Assembly: GCA_963783195.1 (NCBI GenBank) | Contig: CAWAMV010000004.1 | Span: forward strand, 1,860,001 to 1,924,000 | Origin: Croceibacterium_B sp963783195 | Lineage (GTDB): Bacteria; Pseudomonadota; Alphaproteobacteria; Sphingomonadales; Sphingomonadaceae | Direction: 5' to 3' | DNA: 64,000 nt | Translations under genes and position numbers: made by a program | In this document: piece after piece, positions 17,522 to 28,170 of the stretch | Layout of the letters: the number at the start of each line of letters is the position of its first letter | How positions within the stretch are numbered: position 1 is the stretch's first letter | Notes under the pieces: model-generated | Told to the model about the DNA's origin: nothing | The model's input: the letters and a program-made list of their open reading frames with translations, nothing else | Database searches by the model: none

Positions 17522-18022
17522 TCAGTCCGCGCCGGGAAAATTCACCAGCAGGTCGTAGGCCGAAGCATCCCACGCCCCCGCGAGCTTCACGCCGTTCCTC
17601 AACAGAAAGGCGTGGCGAACGATCTCGGCTTGCTGTTCGATGCCATACTTCTCCAGTCGCCAGCCCGGTTTCAGGCTGTAGCCATAACGACAGAAGGGGT
17701 GGCGATGGAGCAGCAGGTACCATTCCCCAAGGGTCTGGGTCTGCCAGACGTGGGTCATCTCGTGGATGAAGAGGCCTGCCCTCAGCGGCGAGGCCAGCGA
17801 GAAGTCCTCGCAGTAACTCTCGCCCCGGGGATGGAAGTGCAGGTGCCCGCGAGGAGCCATCGTCGTGCCGCGGGGCTGGAACGGGAAGAACTTTCTCCGC
17901 CGGATGGTTATTTTCGAGACGTCGATCGCGTTGCCGAAAATACTCTTCGCCAGCGCGATCTCGCCGTCGGTCAGGCGGCGCTCGCCGCCCGCGGGGCAGG
18001 AGGGAGCGTCGCCGTCTGTCAG
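17522..18022 (-). CDS. Vgr-related zinc-metalloprotein-like protein, probable CTG start
   Basis: About 166 residues resembling a sphingomonad family often named Vgr-related protein. The core is LFIHEMTHVWQ (HExxH zinc site), followed by YGIEQQAEIVRHAFLLR. Homology-like coding sequence (LTDGEIALAKSIFGNAID, RRKFFPFQPRGTTMAP) extends well upstream of the first ATG at 17860. In this frame the only plausible start is CTG at 18022, overlapping the TGA of the copper chaperone gene as CTGA, with GGGGA six bases upstream. Starting at 17860 would remove about 54 conserved-looking residues. It is probably co-transcribed with the PCu(A)C gene. No signal peptide is seen; the substrate is unknown. Confidence 0.72.
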   Translation of the reverse strand: MTDGDAPSCPAGGERRLTDGEIALAKSIFGNAIDVSKITIRRRKFFPFQPRGTTMAPRGHLHFHPRGESYCEDFSLASPLRAGLFIHEMTHVWQTQTLGEWYLLLHRHPFCRYGYSLKPGWRLEKYGIEQQAEIVRHAFLLRNGVKLAGAWDASAYDLLVNFPGAD

Positions 18023-18489
18023 CGTGCGTCCCCGGCGGCCTTGATCTCGGCCGGGAACGTGGACTTCTTGCCGGTGGTGAAATGCACGGTGACATCGGTG
18101 GTGCCACCGGCTGCCAGCGAGGGATCAAGGTCCATCGCCATGACATGATAAGAGCCCGGCTCGAACTTCAGCTCGCCGCCCTTGGGCACTTGTGCGACGA
18201 GCGCGTCGACCATTTCGCCGTCCACCGTGTTGTGCAATGCCGCGCTTTTGGCGCCGGCCACGTCCACCGAGCGAATCCCCGCATCGGCTTCGCTGTCGTT
18301 CTTCACCGTGAAGTATACCGCAGCCGGATTGCCGGCAACTGCTGGCAGCACCAGGCGCGGCTCCGTGATCGTAATGCCTTCCATCGCTCGCGTGTCGACC
18401 GCTGCGGCTGGCGCCGGCTCGTCCGAGCAGGCTGCGAGGCTTGCCGTTGCAATGGCCAGCGCTGCACCGGTGAAGATGGTGGATTTCAT
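18019..18489 (-). CDS. PCu(A)C copper chaperone-like lipoprotein
   Basis: A 156-residue exported protein with a lipobox near Cys21 (ATASLAACSDEP) and the PCu(A)C beta-sandwich: GNPAAVYFTVKN, AALHNTVDGEMV and PGSYHVMAMDL. The His and Met residues in the last two segments correspond to the H-M-H-M copper(I) site used to load the Cu-A centre of cytochrome oxidase, although spacing differs slightly from the classic motif. It would be anchored in the periplasm. It is followed by the Vgr-related gene with a stop/start overlap. Confidence 0.85.
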   Translation of the reverse strand: MKSTIFTGAALAIATASLAACSDEPAPAAAVDTRAMEGITITEPRLVLPAVAGNPAAVYFTVKNDSEADAGIRSVDVAGAKSAALHNTVDGEMVDALVAQVPKGGELKFEPGSYHVMAMDLDPSLAAGGTTDVTVHFTTGKKSTFPAEIKAAGDAR

Positions 18490-18547
18490 GTCAATTCCCT
18501 CCCGTTTTATCGCGTTCCCGAGCGCGATTTTCTAGGCTGTCGCATCC

Positions 18548-18575
18548 CTTGTGCCAAGGAAAACCGCTCCTATAT
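18548..18575 (+). promoter_or_regulatory. Candidate heat-shock promoter of dnaK
   Basis: CTTGTG (18548-18553), 15 bases, then CCTATAT (18569-18575), about 90 bases before the dnaK start. This resembles the alphaproteobacterial RpoH pattern (CTTG and C-Y-TAT-T) and also reads as a weak vegetative promoter. No CIRCE is present. Pattern reading only. Confidence 0.35.
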
Positions 18576-18664
18576 CCGGCCCGTTAAACGAGCCGCCGAA
18601 TGGTCTTGCCGGGACGGGGGACCGAGTGTGCGGCGTCCAACTGAAGAAGGAACTGGGGAAACCT

Positions 18665-20593
<1,929 letters not shown>

Positions 20594-20611
20594 TGTCCTG
20601 ATGAAAACCGC

Positions 20612-20653
20612 AGCCGCTGCCGGTGCAATCTGCCCCGGCGGCGGCTAGGTTTT
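20612..20653 (+). terminator. Hairpin with T-tract between dnaK and dnaJ
   Basis: AGCCGCTGCCGG (20612-20623) pairs with CCGGCGGCGGCT (20635-20646), one wobble pair in 12, followed by AGGTTTT. It may be a leaky terminator that lowers dnaJ relative to dnaK, or an mRNA-processing hairpin. Confidence 0.45.
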
Positions 20654-20673
20654 CGGGACGGGGGTCTTATCTC

Positions 20674-21798
20674 ATGTCGATGGAAATCGATTTTTACGAA
20701 ATTCTCGGGGTCGAGCGGACCGCGGACGACGCGACGATCAAGTCTGCGTATCGCAAGCTCGCCATGCAGCACCATCCCGACCGCAACGCCGGGTGCAAGG
20801 AAAACGAGGACAAGTTCAAGGCGGTAAGCGCCGCCTACGAGGTCCTCAAGGACCCGCAGAAGCGGGCTGCGTACGATCGCTACGGTCATGCCGCATTCCA
20901 GAACGGGGGACCCGGCGGGGGCGCCGGATTCGGCGGCCAGGACTTCGGGGACTTGGGCGATATCTTCGAAACCATCTTTGGCAGCGCGTTCGGCGGCGCC
21001 GGTGCGCGCCAGCGTCCGCGCCGCGGGGCGGATCTGCGCTACGACATGCAGGTCACGCTCGAAGAGGCGTTCCACGGCAAGGACACGGAGATCGAAGTCG
21101 AAGTCTCGGTCGCCTGCGAGCCGTGCCACGGTAGCGGGGCCGAGCCCGGCACGGACAAGCGCGTCTGCAACCTGTGCCGCGGCCACGGCAAGATCCGCGC
21201 GCAGCAGGGGTTCTTCGTGATCGAGAAGCCGTGCCACAACTGTCACGGATCGGGTCACGTGATCGAAAAGCCCTGCCGCGAATGCCGCGGCGAGGGCCGG
21301 GCCGACAAGGTTCAGAAGCTCACCGTGGAAATTCCTCCGGGTGTCGACACCGGCACCCGCATCCGCCTTTCGGGCAAGGGCGAAGCCGGTCCTTACGGAG
21401 CGCCTCCGGGTGATCTCTACATTTTCGTCCACGTGAAGCCGCACGACATGTTCGAACGCGAAGGCACGATCCTGTTTACTCGCGTGCCGATCAGCTTCAC
21501 GACCGCGGCGCTTGGTGGATCGCTCGAGATTCCCGGCCTCGATGGCGAGGTCAGCAAGATCGACATCCCCGCCGGTATTCAGTCGGGCAAGCAACTGCGC
21601 AAGCGCGGCGCCGGGATGCCGGTCCTGCAGGGTCGCGGCCGTGGCGATCTGGTGGTCGAAGTGAAAGTGGAAACACCGACCAGACTTTCCGCCAAGCAGA
21701 AGGACATCCTGCGCGAACTGCAGGAAACCGAAACCGGCGACGAGTGCCCGGAAAGTCGCGGCTTCTTCGACAAGCTCAAGGGCGCGCTCGGGGGCTAG
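20674..21798 (+). CDS. dnaJ: Chaperone protein DnaJ (Hsp40)
   Basis: Co-chaperone that stimulates DnaK ATPase. It is 374 residues with the J domain at the start (DFYEILGVERTADD, HPDRN), a Gly/Phe-rich region (PGGGAGFGGQDFGDLG), four zinc-finger repeats (CEPCHGSG, CNLCRGHG, CHNCHGSG, CRECRGEG) and the C-terminal substrate domain. I use ATG 20674 (SMEIDFYE); the ATG two codons later is also possible. The stop codon shares the palindrome CTAG with the stop of the convergent patatin-like gene. Confidence 0.97.
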   Translation: MSMEIDFYEILGVERTADDATIKSAYRKLAMQHHPDRNAGCKENEDKFKAVSAAYEVLKDPQKRAAYDRYGHAAFQNGGPGGGAGFGGQDFGDLGDIFETIFGSAFGGAGARQRPRRGADLRYDMQVTLEEAFHGKDTEIEVEVSVACEPCHGSGAEPGTDKRVCNLCRGHGKIRAQQGFFVIEKPCHNCHGSGHVIEKPCRECRGEGRADKVQKLTVEIPPGVDTGTRIRLSGKGEAGPYGAPPGDLYIFVHVKPHDMFEREGTILFTRVPISFTTAALGGSLEIPGLDGEVSKIDIPAGIQSGKQLRKRGAGMPVLQGRGRGDLVVEVKVETPTRLSAKQKDILRELQETETGDECPESRGFFDKLKGALGG

Positions 21799-24102
21799 CC
21801 GCCGATCTCGCGCTCGATCCGCTCGATCAGCTGCGGATCGCAGGTAAGCCGCTCGCGTTCCTCTTCGAGAATTGCGCGAAAAGCGGTTCGCTTGAAGGCG
21901 TCCAGCTCCTCCGGGCCGATGGCTTCGGGCATGCTGGAGCACACGATGTCGATCATCCTCTCCGCGCCGTGCAGCCGGCCCCACAGGTAATCGTTCTCGC
22001 GATAGGCGCGGCTGAAAAAGGCCCCGAAATTGTAGAATTCGGTCCCGCGCAGCGTCGTGCGCGTGCCCCCCATGCGGATCGAGCGGGCGTCGTCGGGGCT
22101 GATGCGATCGACCTTGATGCCTTCGAACTCGGTCAGGCCCTCGTTTCGCAGAAGCGGCAAGGTGGCGACGTCGTAGAAGGGGAAGCCGAGGTAGGCGAGC
22201 AAGGTGCGCCGCCGTAGCGGCTTGGGCATCGCCGCCAAGCGCTTCCGAGAGCAGTACCTCGGCCTCCTCGTCGGCCGCTTTCAAGCCCCGCCGCTCGGCG
22301 AGCTCGTCCAGAACCGCGCCCGGATCCGTGAGCACATTGGCGGCAATCTCGGGAAAATCATCGCCCAGCGCCGCCACTCCGTCGCGCGCGAAATACAACG
22401 CGAGGACCTTGTAGACCGCCTCGCGCGCCGCATCGAGCGCATCATCGGCAATCTCCGGATCGGCCTCCCACTCGCGCGAAAGGCGGCGGGCGATGAGGCG
22501 CAGGCGGCGGACGCGGAAGGTGAGGTCGTGCGAGCGCAAGAATTCCACTGCGCCCGGCGTGGCACCTCCGCCCGGGGCGGAGAGCCGCGCCAGCCCCCGC
22601 CGGTCGAGCTCGGCGCGCAAGGCACCGAGGATCGGGTCCGGGTTGGCTAGTCCCAGCTTGGGCGTCGCCTCGTGAATGGTTTCGGCCACGCGTTCGAGAA
22701 TGCCGGAAAGCTTGGCCTGGGCGTAGGAGTGGAAGGTGTAGCCGGCCCGCTCCGCGGCGGCCTGCTGCGCCTTCTGACGCCATGCCGTCAGCCGCTTTGG
22801 CGTCGGTCGATCGAGGAACAGCGTGAGGCCGAACAGCTTTTCGACTTCCGCTTCGACCTCGGGCCGCAGCACGGCGACGATCTCGCGCAACCTTTCGGCC
22901 TCCTGCGTGCGGTGTTCGAGCGCCTCCAGGTTGTCGCGGATGGGCTGCTCGCGCGGGATCGTGGAAAGTGAGCCCACGATGGCGCCGAAGAATCCGACCG
23001 GGCGTTCGGCCCGCTCTTCGAGCGTGCCGAAGCGGTCGGGCCGAGGGTCGATGTAAACAAAGCGCCGGTCTACTTCGCGTTGTGCCGGGCGGGCCGGGAG
23101 AGCGGCGGTTGCCCCGGCAAACGGCGCGTTGACCAGAACCGACCCGTCGATCAGGGCGACGTGCTCCTCCAGCCCCTCGTGCAGGTGCACCGGCATGATC
23201 CGTTCCAGGAACGCGCGGCGCCCGGACCAGGCTCTGCCTTCGAGCGCAGCCAGCGCGTCGATCTCGCCCACCGTCAACGGTGGGAAAGCACCCGGAAAGC
23301 TGGCCGTGGCGCGAGCAGCGAAGGTCAGCTCCAGCGGGTCGGCAAGATCCTCGCCGCCGGCAGCCGGCGCGCGCGAGCGAAAGGCAATCTCCATTCGATG
23401 TTCGCTCTCCTCCACGAGCGGCGGGCTGTGCAGATGCAGCGGCTCGAGGAACCCGCGGAAGTCGGTCGTCGTCACCAGCAAGTCGATCGGATGGCGTGGC
23501 GGAAGGAGCGGCGGCCCGACCTCGCCCGAGGTCATGGCCTGCAGCGCATCGAGGATCAGCTGGGCAAAGCCGATGCCGGAAAAAGGCGGTTCGAACCAAC
23601 GCCCGCGAATGAAATGGGACACCTTGCGCCGCACCTCGGCGCGTGTTTCCGGCGAAACGCTTTCCGACACCGCATTGCCGGGCCGGCGCAGCAGCCACCA
23701 GGCAAGGGGCTGGGCCCAGAACTTGGCGAAGCGCCACCCCGGCCGGGCATCCGGGTCGAGCAACGCATCGACGTCGGCATTCTTCAACCAGAGGTCGGTC
23801 AAGGGGTCGAGGCTGTGCCCGGCGTGGATCGCCTGGGCGAGAAAGACGGCGTTTATCCCTCCCGCACTGGCGCCGGCGAGGATGTCTGGCAGGACGCGCA
23901 GGCGCACGCCGGTCTTGGTCTCGATCGCCGTGAGCAGGTCGTGGTAGACTCTCTCCACCCCTGACGATGGCTGGCTTGATCCGTGCAGCGCGCAGCTCGC
24001 CCGGGCGAGCTTCCAGACCTCCTTCGTCACCCCGTGCATGTAGACCGCCAGCGAGACGCCGCCGTAGCAGACTAGGGCTATTCGCAGTTCCTTCTGCCGC
24101 AT
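21795..24102 (-). pseudogene. Patatin-like phospholipase (DUF3376-type), frame broken by one base
   Basis: A large protein of about 769 residues after repair. It starts at ATG 24102 (RQKELRIALVCYGGVS). It has the patatin oxyanion segment CYGGVSLAVYMHGVT, the nucleophile motif GASAG in DILAGASAGGINAVFL, and the dyad Asp in ALIDGSVLVNAPF. Near 22232-22236 the frame shifts; dropping one base of the CC run joins SEALAAM to PKPLRRRTLLAYLGFPFYD and the conserved C-terminal part to 21795. Total length is 3n+1. Both catalytic residues lie before the break. Members are expected to be lipid acyl hydrolases. The frame may be intact in the real genome. Confidence 0.78.
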
Positions 24103-24173
24103 GGCTGCGACTGTGGCGCTGCCGCGCGGATAAGGCAATTGCGTTCCACATTTGTTCTGTGTACGGCCAGGCC

Positions 24174-25541
24174 ATGTCGAAAACCAAGCGGCGCTACGTC
24201 TGTCAGGCCTGCGGCGGTGTCTCGCACCGCTGGCAGGGGCAATGCGCGGATTGCGCGGAGTGGAACACGCTGGTGGAGGATACTCCCGCCAGCGTCTTCT
24301 CACTCAAGCACGACCTGTCGAGCGGGGGCAGGGCGATCGAGTTCGTGGCGCTCGACGCGCCCGGTGAAAAGCTGCAGCGGCGCAGCACCGGACTGCCCGA
24401 ATTCGATCGGGCGCTCGGCGGCGGGTTGGTACCGGGGGCGGCGATCCTGATGGGCGGCGATCCCGGCATCGGCAAGTCGACGCTGTTGCTGCAGGCCAGC
24501 GCCAAGCTGGCGGCTGCCGGCGCGGACGTGGTCTACGTCAGCGGCGAGGAGGCGGCCGGGCAGGTGAGGCTGCGGGCTGATCGGCTCGGCCACGCCAAGG
24601 CCCCGATCCGACTCGCTTCGGCCACGTCCGTGCGCGATATCCTGACCACGCTGGGGCAGGGTGCGCCGCCCGCGCTGCTGGTGATCGATTCGATCCAGAC
24701 GATGCACTCCGATACCATCGAAGGCGCCCCCGGAACGGTCAGCCAGGTGCGCGGCTGCGCCTTCGAGCTGATCCGCTACGCCAAGGAAAGTGGCGCCGCG
24801 CTGGTCCTGGTCGGCCACGTCACCAAGGACGGCACGATCGCCGGACCGCGCGTGCTCGAGCACATGGTTGACGTCGTCATGAGCTTCGAGGGTGAGCGGA
24901 GCCACCAGTACCGCATTCTGCGCGCACTCAAGAACCGCTTCGGCGCGGTCGACGAGATCGGCGTTTTCGCCATGGCGGGACATGGCCTGGCGGAAGTGCC
25001 GAACCCCTCGAGCCTGTTTCTCACCGGGCGCGAGGAGCCCATCGCCGGAAGCGCGGTTTTCCCTGCGCTGGAAGGGACGCGGCCGGTCCTGGTCGAGGTC
25101 CAGGCCTTGATCGTGCGGCTGCAATCCGGTGCCACGCCGCGCCGGGCCGTCGTCGGATGGGACGGCGGGCGGCTCGCCATGTTGCTGGCCGTGCTCGAAT
25201 CGCGCTGCGGACTGAACTTCTCCTCGGCGGAGGTCTACCTGAACGTGTCGGGCGGTTACCGTCTGTCCGATCCGGCCGCCGATCTCGCGGTGGCCGCGGC
25301 GCTCGTATCGGCGCTGGCCGACAAGCCGCTACCCCTGCGCAGCGCCTGGTTCGGCGAGGTTTCGCTTGCGGGCGAAGTGCGACCTGTGGCCCACGCCGGC
25401 CTGCGCCTGCGCGAATCCGCCAAGCTGGGGTTCGACGCGGCCTACGGACCGGAGGATATCGGCGACCGTCCGGAAGGGTTGCGCTACGCCGGGCTCGACC
25501 GCCTGTCCAAGCTCGTTGACCGGATAATGGCCGGCTCCTAA
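24174..25541 (+). CDS. radA: DNA repair protein RadA
   Basis: RecA-like branch-migration ATPase acting in recombination. It has 455 residues, starting at ATG 24174 (SKTKRRYVCQACGG). The N-terminal zinc finger has Cys10, Cys13, Cys24 and Cys27; Walker A is GGDPGIGKSTLL (near 93-104); the RadA-specific KNRFG motif is in LRALKNRFGAVDEIGVF; and a Lon-protease-like domain forms the C-terminus (GGYRLSDPAADLAVAAALVS). It is divergent from the patatin-like gene and probably heads radA-cvpA-scaffold. Confidence 0.96.
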   Translation: MSKTKRRYVCQACGGVSHRWQGQCADCAEWNTLVEDTPASVFSLKHDLSSGGRAIEFVALDAPGEKLQRRSTGLPEFDRALGGGLVPGAAILMGGDPGIGKSTLLLQASAKLAAAGADVVYVSGEEAAGQVRLRADRLGHAKAPIRLASATSVRDILTTLGQGAPPALLVIDSIQTMHSDTIEGAPGTVSQVRGCAFELIRYAKESGAALVLVGHVTKDGTIAGPRVLEHMVDVVMSFEGERSHQYRILRALKNRFGAVDEIGVFAMAGHGLAEVPNPSSLFLTGREEPIAGSAVFPALEGTRPVLVEVQALIVRLQSGATPRRAVVGWDGGRLAMLLAVLESRCGLNFSSAEVYLNVSGGYRLSDPAADLAVAAALVSALADKPLPLRSAWFGEVSLAGEVRPVAHAGLRLRESAKLGFDAAYGPEDIGDRPEGLRYAGLDRLSKLVDRIMAGS

Positions 25542-25552
25542 ATCACGACGCG

Positions 25553-26083
25553 ATGACCGGCTTCGACATTATCGTCCTGGTGATCGTGGGTGTCGCGGCC
25601 ATCGGCGGGTTCACGCGCGGTTTTGTTCAGGAAGTCCTTTCGCTCCTCGCGTGGATCCTTGCGATCTTCGCGATCAGGTTCCTGCACACAGACCTTTCGG
25701 CGTTCCTCCTGCAGTACGTCGGTTCGCCCACGAGCGCGGCAATTCTCGCCTTCGCGCTTCTCCTGCTGATTCCCTACGCCGCGATGAAGGTCATCGCCGG
25801 CAACATCGGGCGCGCGTCGCGCAACTCCGTGATCGGGCCAATCGATCGCGTGCTCGGCTTCGGTTTCGGGGCGGTCAAAGGCGTGATCATCGTGGTCATT
25901 GCTTTCTCGCTCGTCGTGCTGGGCTACGACACCGTGTGGGGTCCCAAGGGCCGGCCGGACTGGATCAAGGAAGCTCGCACCTATCCGTTCGTCAATGCAG
26001 CCTCGGAAGCAATGGTGCAGATCATTCAGGAGCGCCGCGCCCGGCTGCGCGAGGATGATCCCGACATCGACGGCGAATTGTAA
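25553..26083 (+). CDS. cvpA: CvpA family membrane protein
   Basis: A 176-residue inner-membrane protein with four hydrophobic segments (DIIVLVIVGVAAIGG, LLAWILAIFAIRFL, ILAFALLLLIPYAAM, GVIIVVIAFSLVVLGY) and the CvpA signatures GFTRGFVQEVLSLLAW and GPIDRVLGFGFGAVKG. The family was named for colicin V production; the cellular role is unclear, with links to envelope homeostasis. It starts at ATG 25553, 11 bases after radA. Its TAA stop overlaps the ATG of the next gene. Confidence 0.92.
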   Translation: MTGFDIIVLVIVGVAAIGGFTRGFVQEVLSLLAWILAIFAIRFLHTDLSAFLLQYVGSPTSAAILAFALLLLIPYAAMKVIAGNIGRASRNSVIGPIDRVLGFGFGAVKGVIIVVIAFSLVVLGYDTVWGPKGRPDWIKEARTYPFVNAASEAMVQIIQERRARLREDDPDIDGEL

Positions 26084-26514
26084 TGGCCGCGGCTGAAAAG
26101 CTCTATTCGCCCGAACTGCTCGGGCTGGCCGTTTCGCTGGCCGAAGTACCCTCGGCGCCTGGATTGCCCCTGCATGGCTCCGCGAGGTCGAAAAGCTGCG
26201 GTAGCACTCTCGACATCGATCTCGGCCTCGAAGGGGGCCAGATCGAAGCGCTTGGCATGCGGGTACGGGCCTGCGCGGTCGGCCAGGCTGCGGCAGCCAT
26301 CTTCGCGAAGGGAGCGAAGGGGCGGGACCGCAAGGCCGTCGAGGCCGCGCGCGCGGATATTGCCGCCTGGCTCGACGGGGGCGGCGATGCTCCTACGTGG
26401 CCGGGATTTGCCGTGCTCGGCCCGGCGCGCGACTACCCTGCACGTCATGGCGCGCTGTTGCTGCCGTGGACTGCCGCGCTCGCCGCCCTTTCCACCGCGC
26501 CGCCCGGCAGCTAA
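26083..26514 (+). CDS. Fe-S cluster scaffold-like protein (NifU/IscU N-terminal type)
   Basis: 143 residues starting with EKLYSPELLGLAVSLAEVP and containing SKSCGSTLDIDLGLEGG and RVRACAVGQAAAAIF, which match the first and second cysteine sites of IscU/NifU N-terminal scaffolds. The third classical cysteine is not seen; the corresponding end is LGPARDYPARHGALLLPW. This divergent form is, to my recollection, typical of sphingomonads next to cvpA. Function as a cluster scaffold is inferred. The start codon overlaps the cvpA stop (TAATG). Confidence 0.75.
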   Translation: MAAAEKLYSPELLGLAVSLAEVPSAPGLPLHGSARSKSCGSTLDIDLGLEGGQIEALGMRVRACAVGQAAAAIFAKGAKGRDRKAVEAARADIAAWLDGGGDAPTWPGFAVLGPARDYPARHGALLLPWTAALAALSTAPPGS

Positions 26515-26547
26515 TCCCGCAGGCCGGAGCAGGGGACGAGACACGCC

Positions 26548-28170
26548 ATGGCAACTACAGCGCCCGCGACCTTTCAGGAGCCGAGCGACAGAGAGATCAG
26601 GCTGATCATCGCCGCCAGTTCTGCGGGCACGATCTTCGAGTGGTATGATTTCTTCATCTACGGCACGCTCGCCAGCCTGATTGGCGCGGCCTTCTTCCCC
26701 GCCGGAAACGAGACATTGCAGTTGCTGCTGGTCTGGGCCGGCTTCGCGGTTGGCTTCGGCTTTCGGCCGCTAGGCGCGATCCTGTTCGGCTTCCTGGGCG
26801 ATCGCCTGGGCCGCAAGTACACGTTTCTCGTCACCGTCACGTTGATGGGCATCGCCACGGCCGGGGTGGGCCTTGTGCCAAGTGCCGCGACCATCGGCCT
26901 CGTCGCGCCGGCCATCGTCATCCTGCTGCGCATCCTGCAGGGCCTGGCGCTCGGCGGAGAATACGGTGGAGCGGCGATCTACGTCGCCGAGCACGCCCCG
27001 CCGGAGAAGCGGGGTTTCTACACCAGCTTCATCCAGGCGAGCGTGGTCGGCGGCTTCGTGCTTTCGATCGTCGTGGTGCTGCTCTGCCGCGCCCTGATCC
27101 CGCCCGAAGCGTTCGCCGCGTGGGGTTGGCGGGTTCCGTTCGTCCTCTCAATCGTCCTTCTCGCCATTTCGCTGTGGATGCGGCTGAAACTTTCGGAAAG
27201 TCCTGTATTCAAGGCCATGAAGGAGGCCGGTGAAACCGCGGGCAATCCCTTCGTCGAAAGCTTCACCTACCCGGGCAACAAGAAGCGCATCTTCGTCGCG
27301 CTGTTCGGGGTGACAGGCATCCTGACGACGATCTGGTACACCGCGTTCTTCTCCGGCCTGTCGTTCCTGCGCGGGCCGATGCGGATGGACGAGACGCTGG
27401 TCGAGTGGATCCTGATGATCGCCGGGCTCATCGCGATGAGCTTCTATCTGGTGGTCGGCAGGTGGTCTGACCGGATCGGGCGCAAGAAGCCGATCATCGT
27501 CGGCAGCGTGCTGACGCTGGCTCTGCTGTTCCCCGTCTTCTGGGGCATGGGTGCGCTGGCCAACCCGGGTCTCGCGCGAAGTTCAGCCGAGAACCCCATC
27601 GTCGTCAGTGGTCCCGAATGCACCTACGATCCCTTCGCCAGCGAACAGGCAACGCCGTGCGGGCGACTGTTGTCCGACCTGACTTCGCTGGGCGTTTCCT
27701 ATGAGTTGCGCGGCGGAGCGGGTGGGGATGATTCCACGCTGGCCATCGGGGCGCGAGCCCACGATTACGCGGATCTGACGGACGAGGCCCGGAAAGCGAC
27801 GGTGCAGGGTTGGCTCGAGGCTGCCGGCTACGACTTCTCCCGCCAGTTTCCACCGATCGGCAACATTCTCGGCATCATCGGGCTGCTGCTGGTGATGGGT
27901 GTGCTTTCGGCTCTCACCTACGGAACCGTCGCAGCCTTGCTGGCGGAGATGTTTCCGCCGCAAATTCGTTACAGCTCCATGTCGATCCCCTATCATATCG
28001 GGGCGGGTTATCTCGGCGGGTTCCTGCCGCTCATCGCCAGCTACATCGTCGCGACGACGGGAAATCCGTACTCCGGCCTGTGGTACACCTGGGTCGTCGT
28101 TGCGTTCGGTGTCGTCGTGGCCTGGTGGGGCCTGCCGTCCGGGCCGCCGCGAGACTTCGCCGAAGAATGA
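26548..28170 (+). CDS. MFS transporter, metabolite:H+ symporter (MHS) family
   Basis: A 540-residue, 12-helix transporter. The MHS signature appears as GTIFEWYDFFIYG near helix 1, GFLGDRLGRKYTF after helix 2 and LQGLALGGEYGGAAIYVAEHAP near helix 4. A second MFS loop (GRWSDRIGRKKPI) follows helix 8. An extra loop of some 80 residues, including a cysteine pair (PECTYDPFASEQATPCG), separates helices 9 and 10, so the protein is longer than typical relatives. The substrate is likely a carboxylate, proline or betaine-like compound, not resolvable here. The stop overlaps the alr start (ATGA). Confidence 0.85.
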   Translation: MATTAPATFQEPSDREIRLIIAASSAGTIFEWYDFFIYGTLASLIGAAFFPAGNETLQLLLVWAGFAVGFGFRPLGAILFGFLGDRLGRKYTFLVTVTLMGIATAGVGLVPSAATIGLVAPAIVILLRILQGLALGGEYGGAAIYVAEHAPPEKRGFYTSFIQASVVGGFVLSIVVVLLCRALIPPEAFAAWGWRVPFVLSIVLLAISLWMRLKLSESPVFKAMKEAGETAGNPFVESFTYPGNKKRIFVALFGVTGILTTIWYTAFFSGLSFLRGPMRMDETLVEWILMIAGLIAMSFYLVVGRWSDRIGRKKPIIVGSVLTLALLFPVFWGMGALANPGLARSSAENPIVVSGPECTYDPFASEQATPCGRLLSDLTSLGVSYELRGGAGGDDSTLAIGARAHDYADLTDEARKATVQGWLEAAGYDFSRQFPPIGNILGIIGLLLVMGVLSALTYGTVAALLAEMFPPQIRYSSMSIPYHIGAGYLGGFLPLIASYIVATTGNPYSGLWYTWVVVAFGVVVAWWGLPSGPPRDFAEE

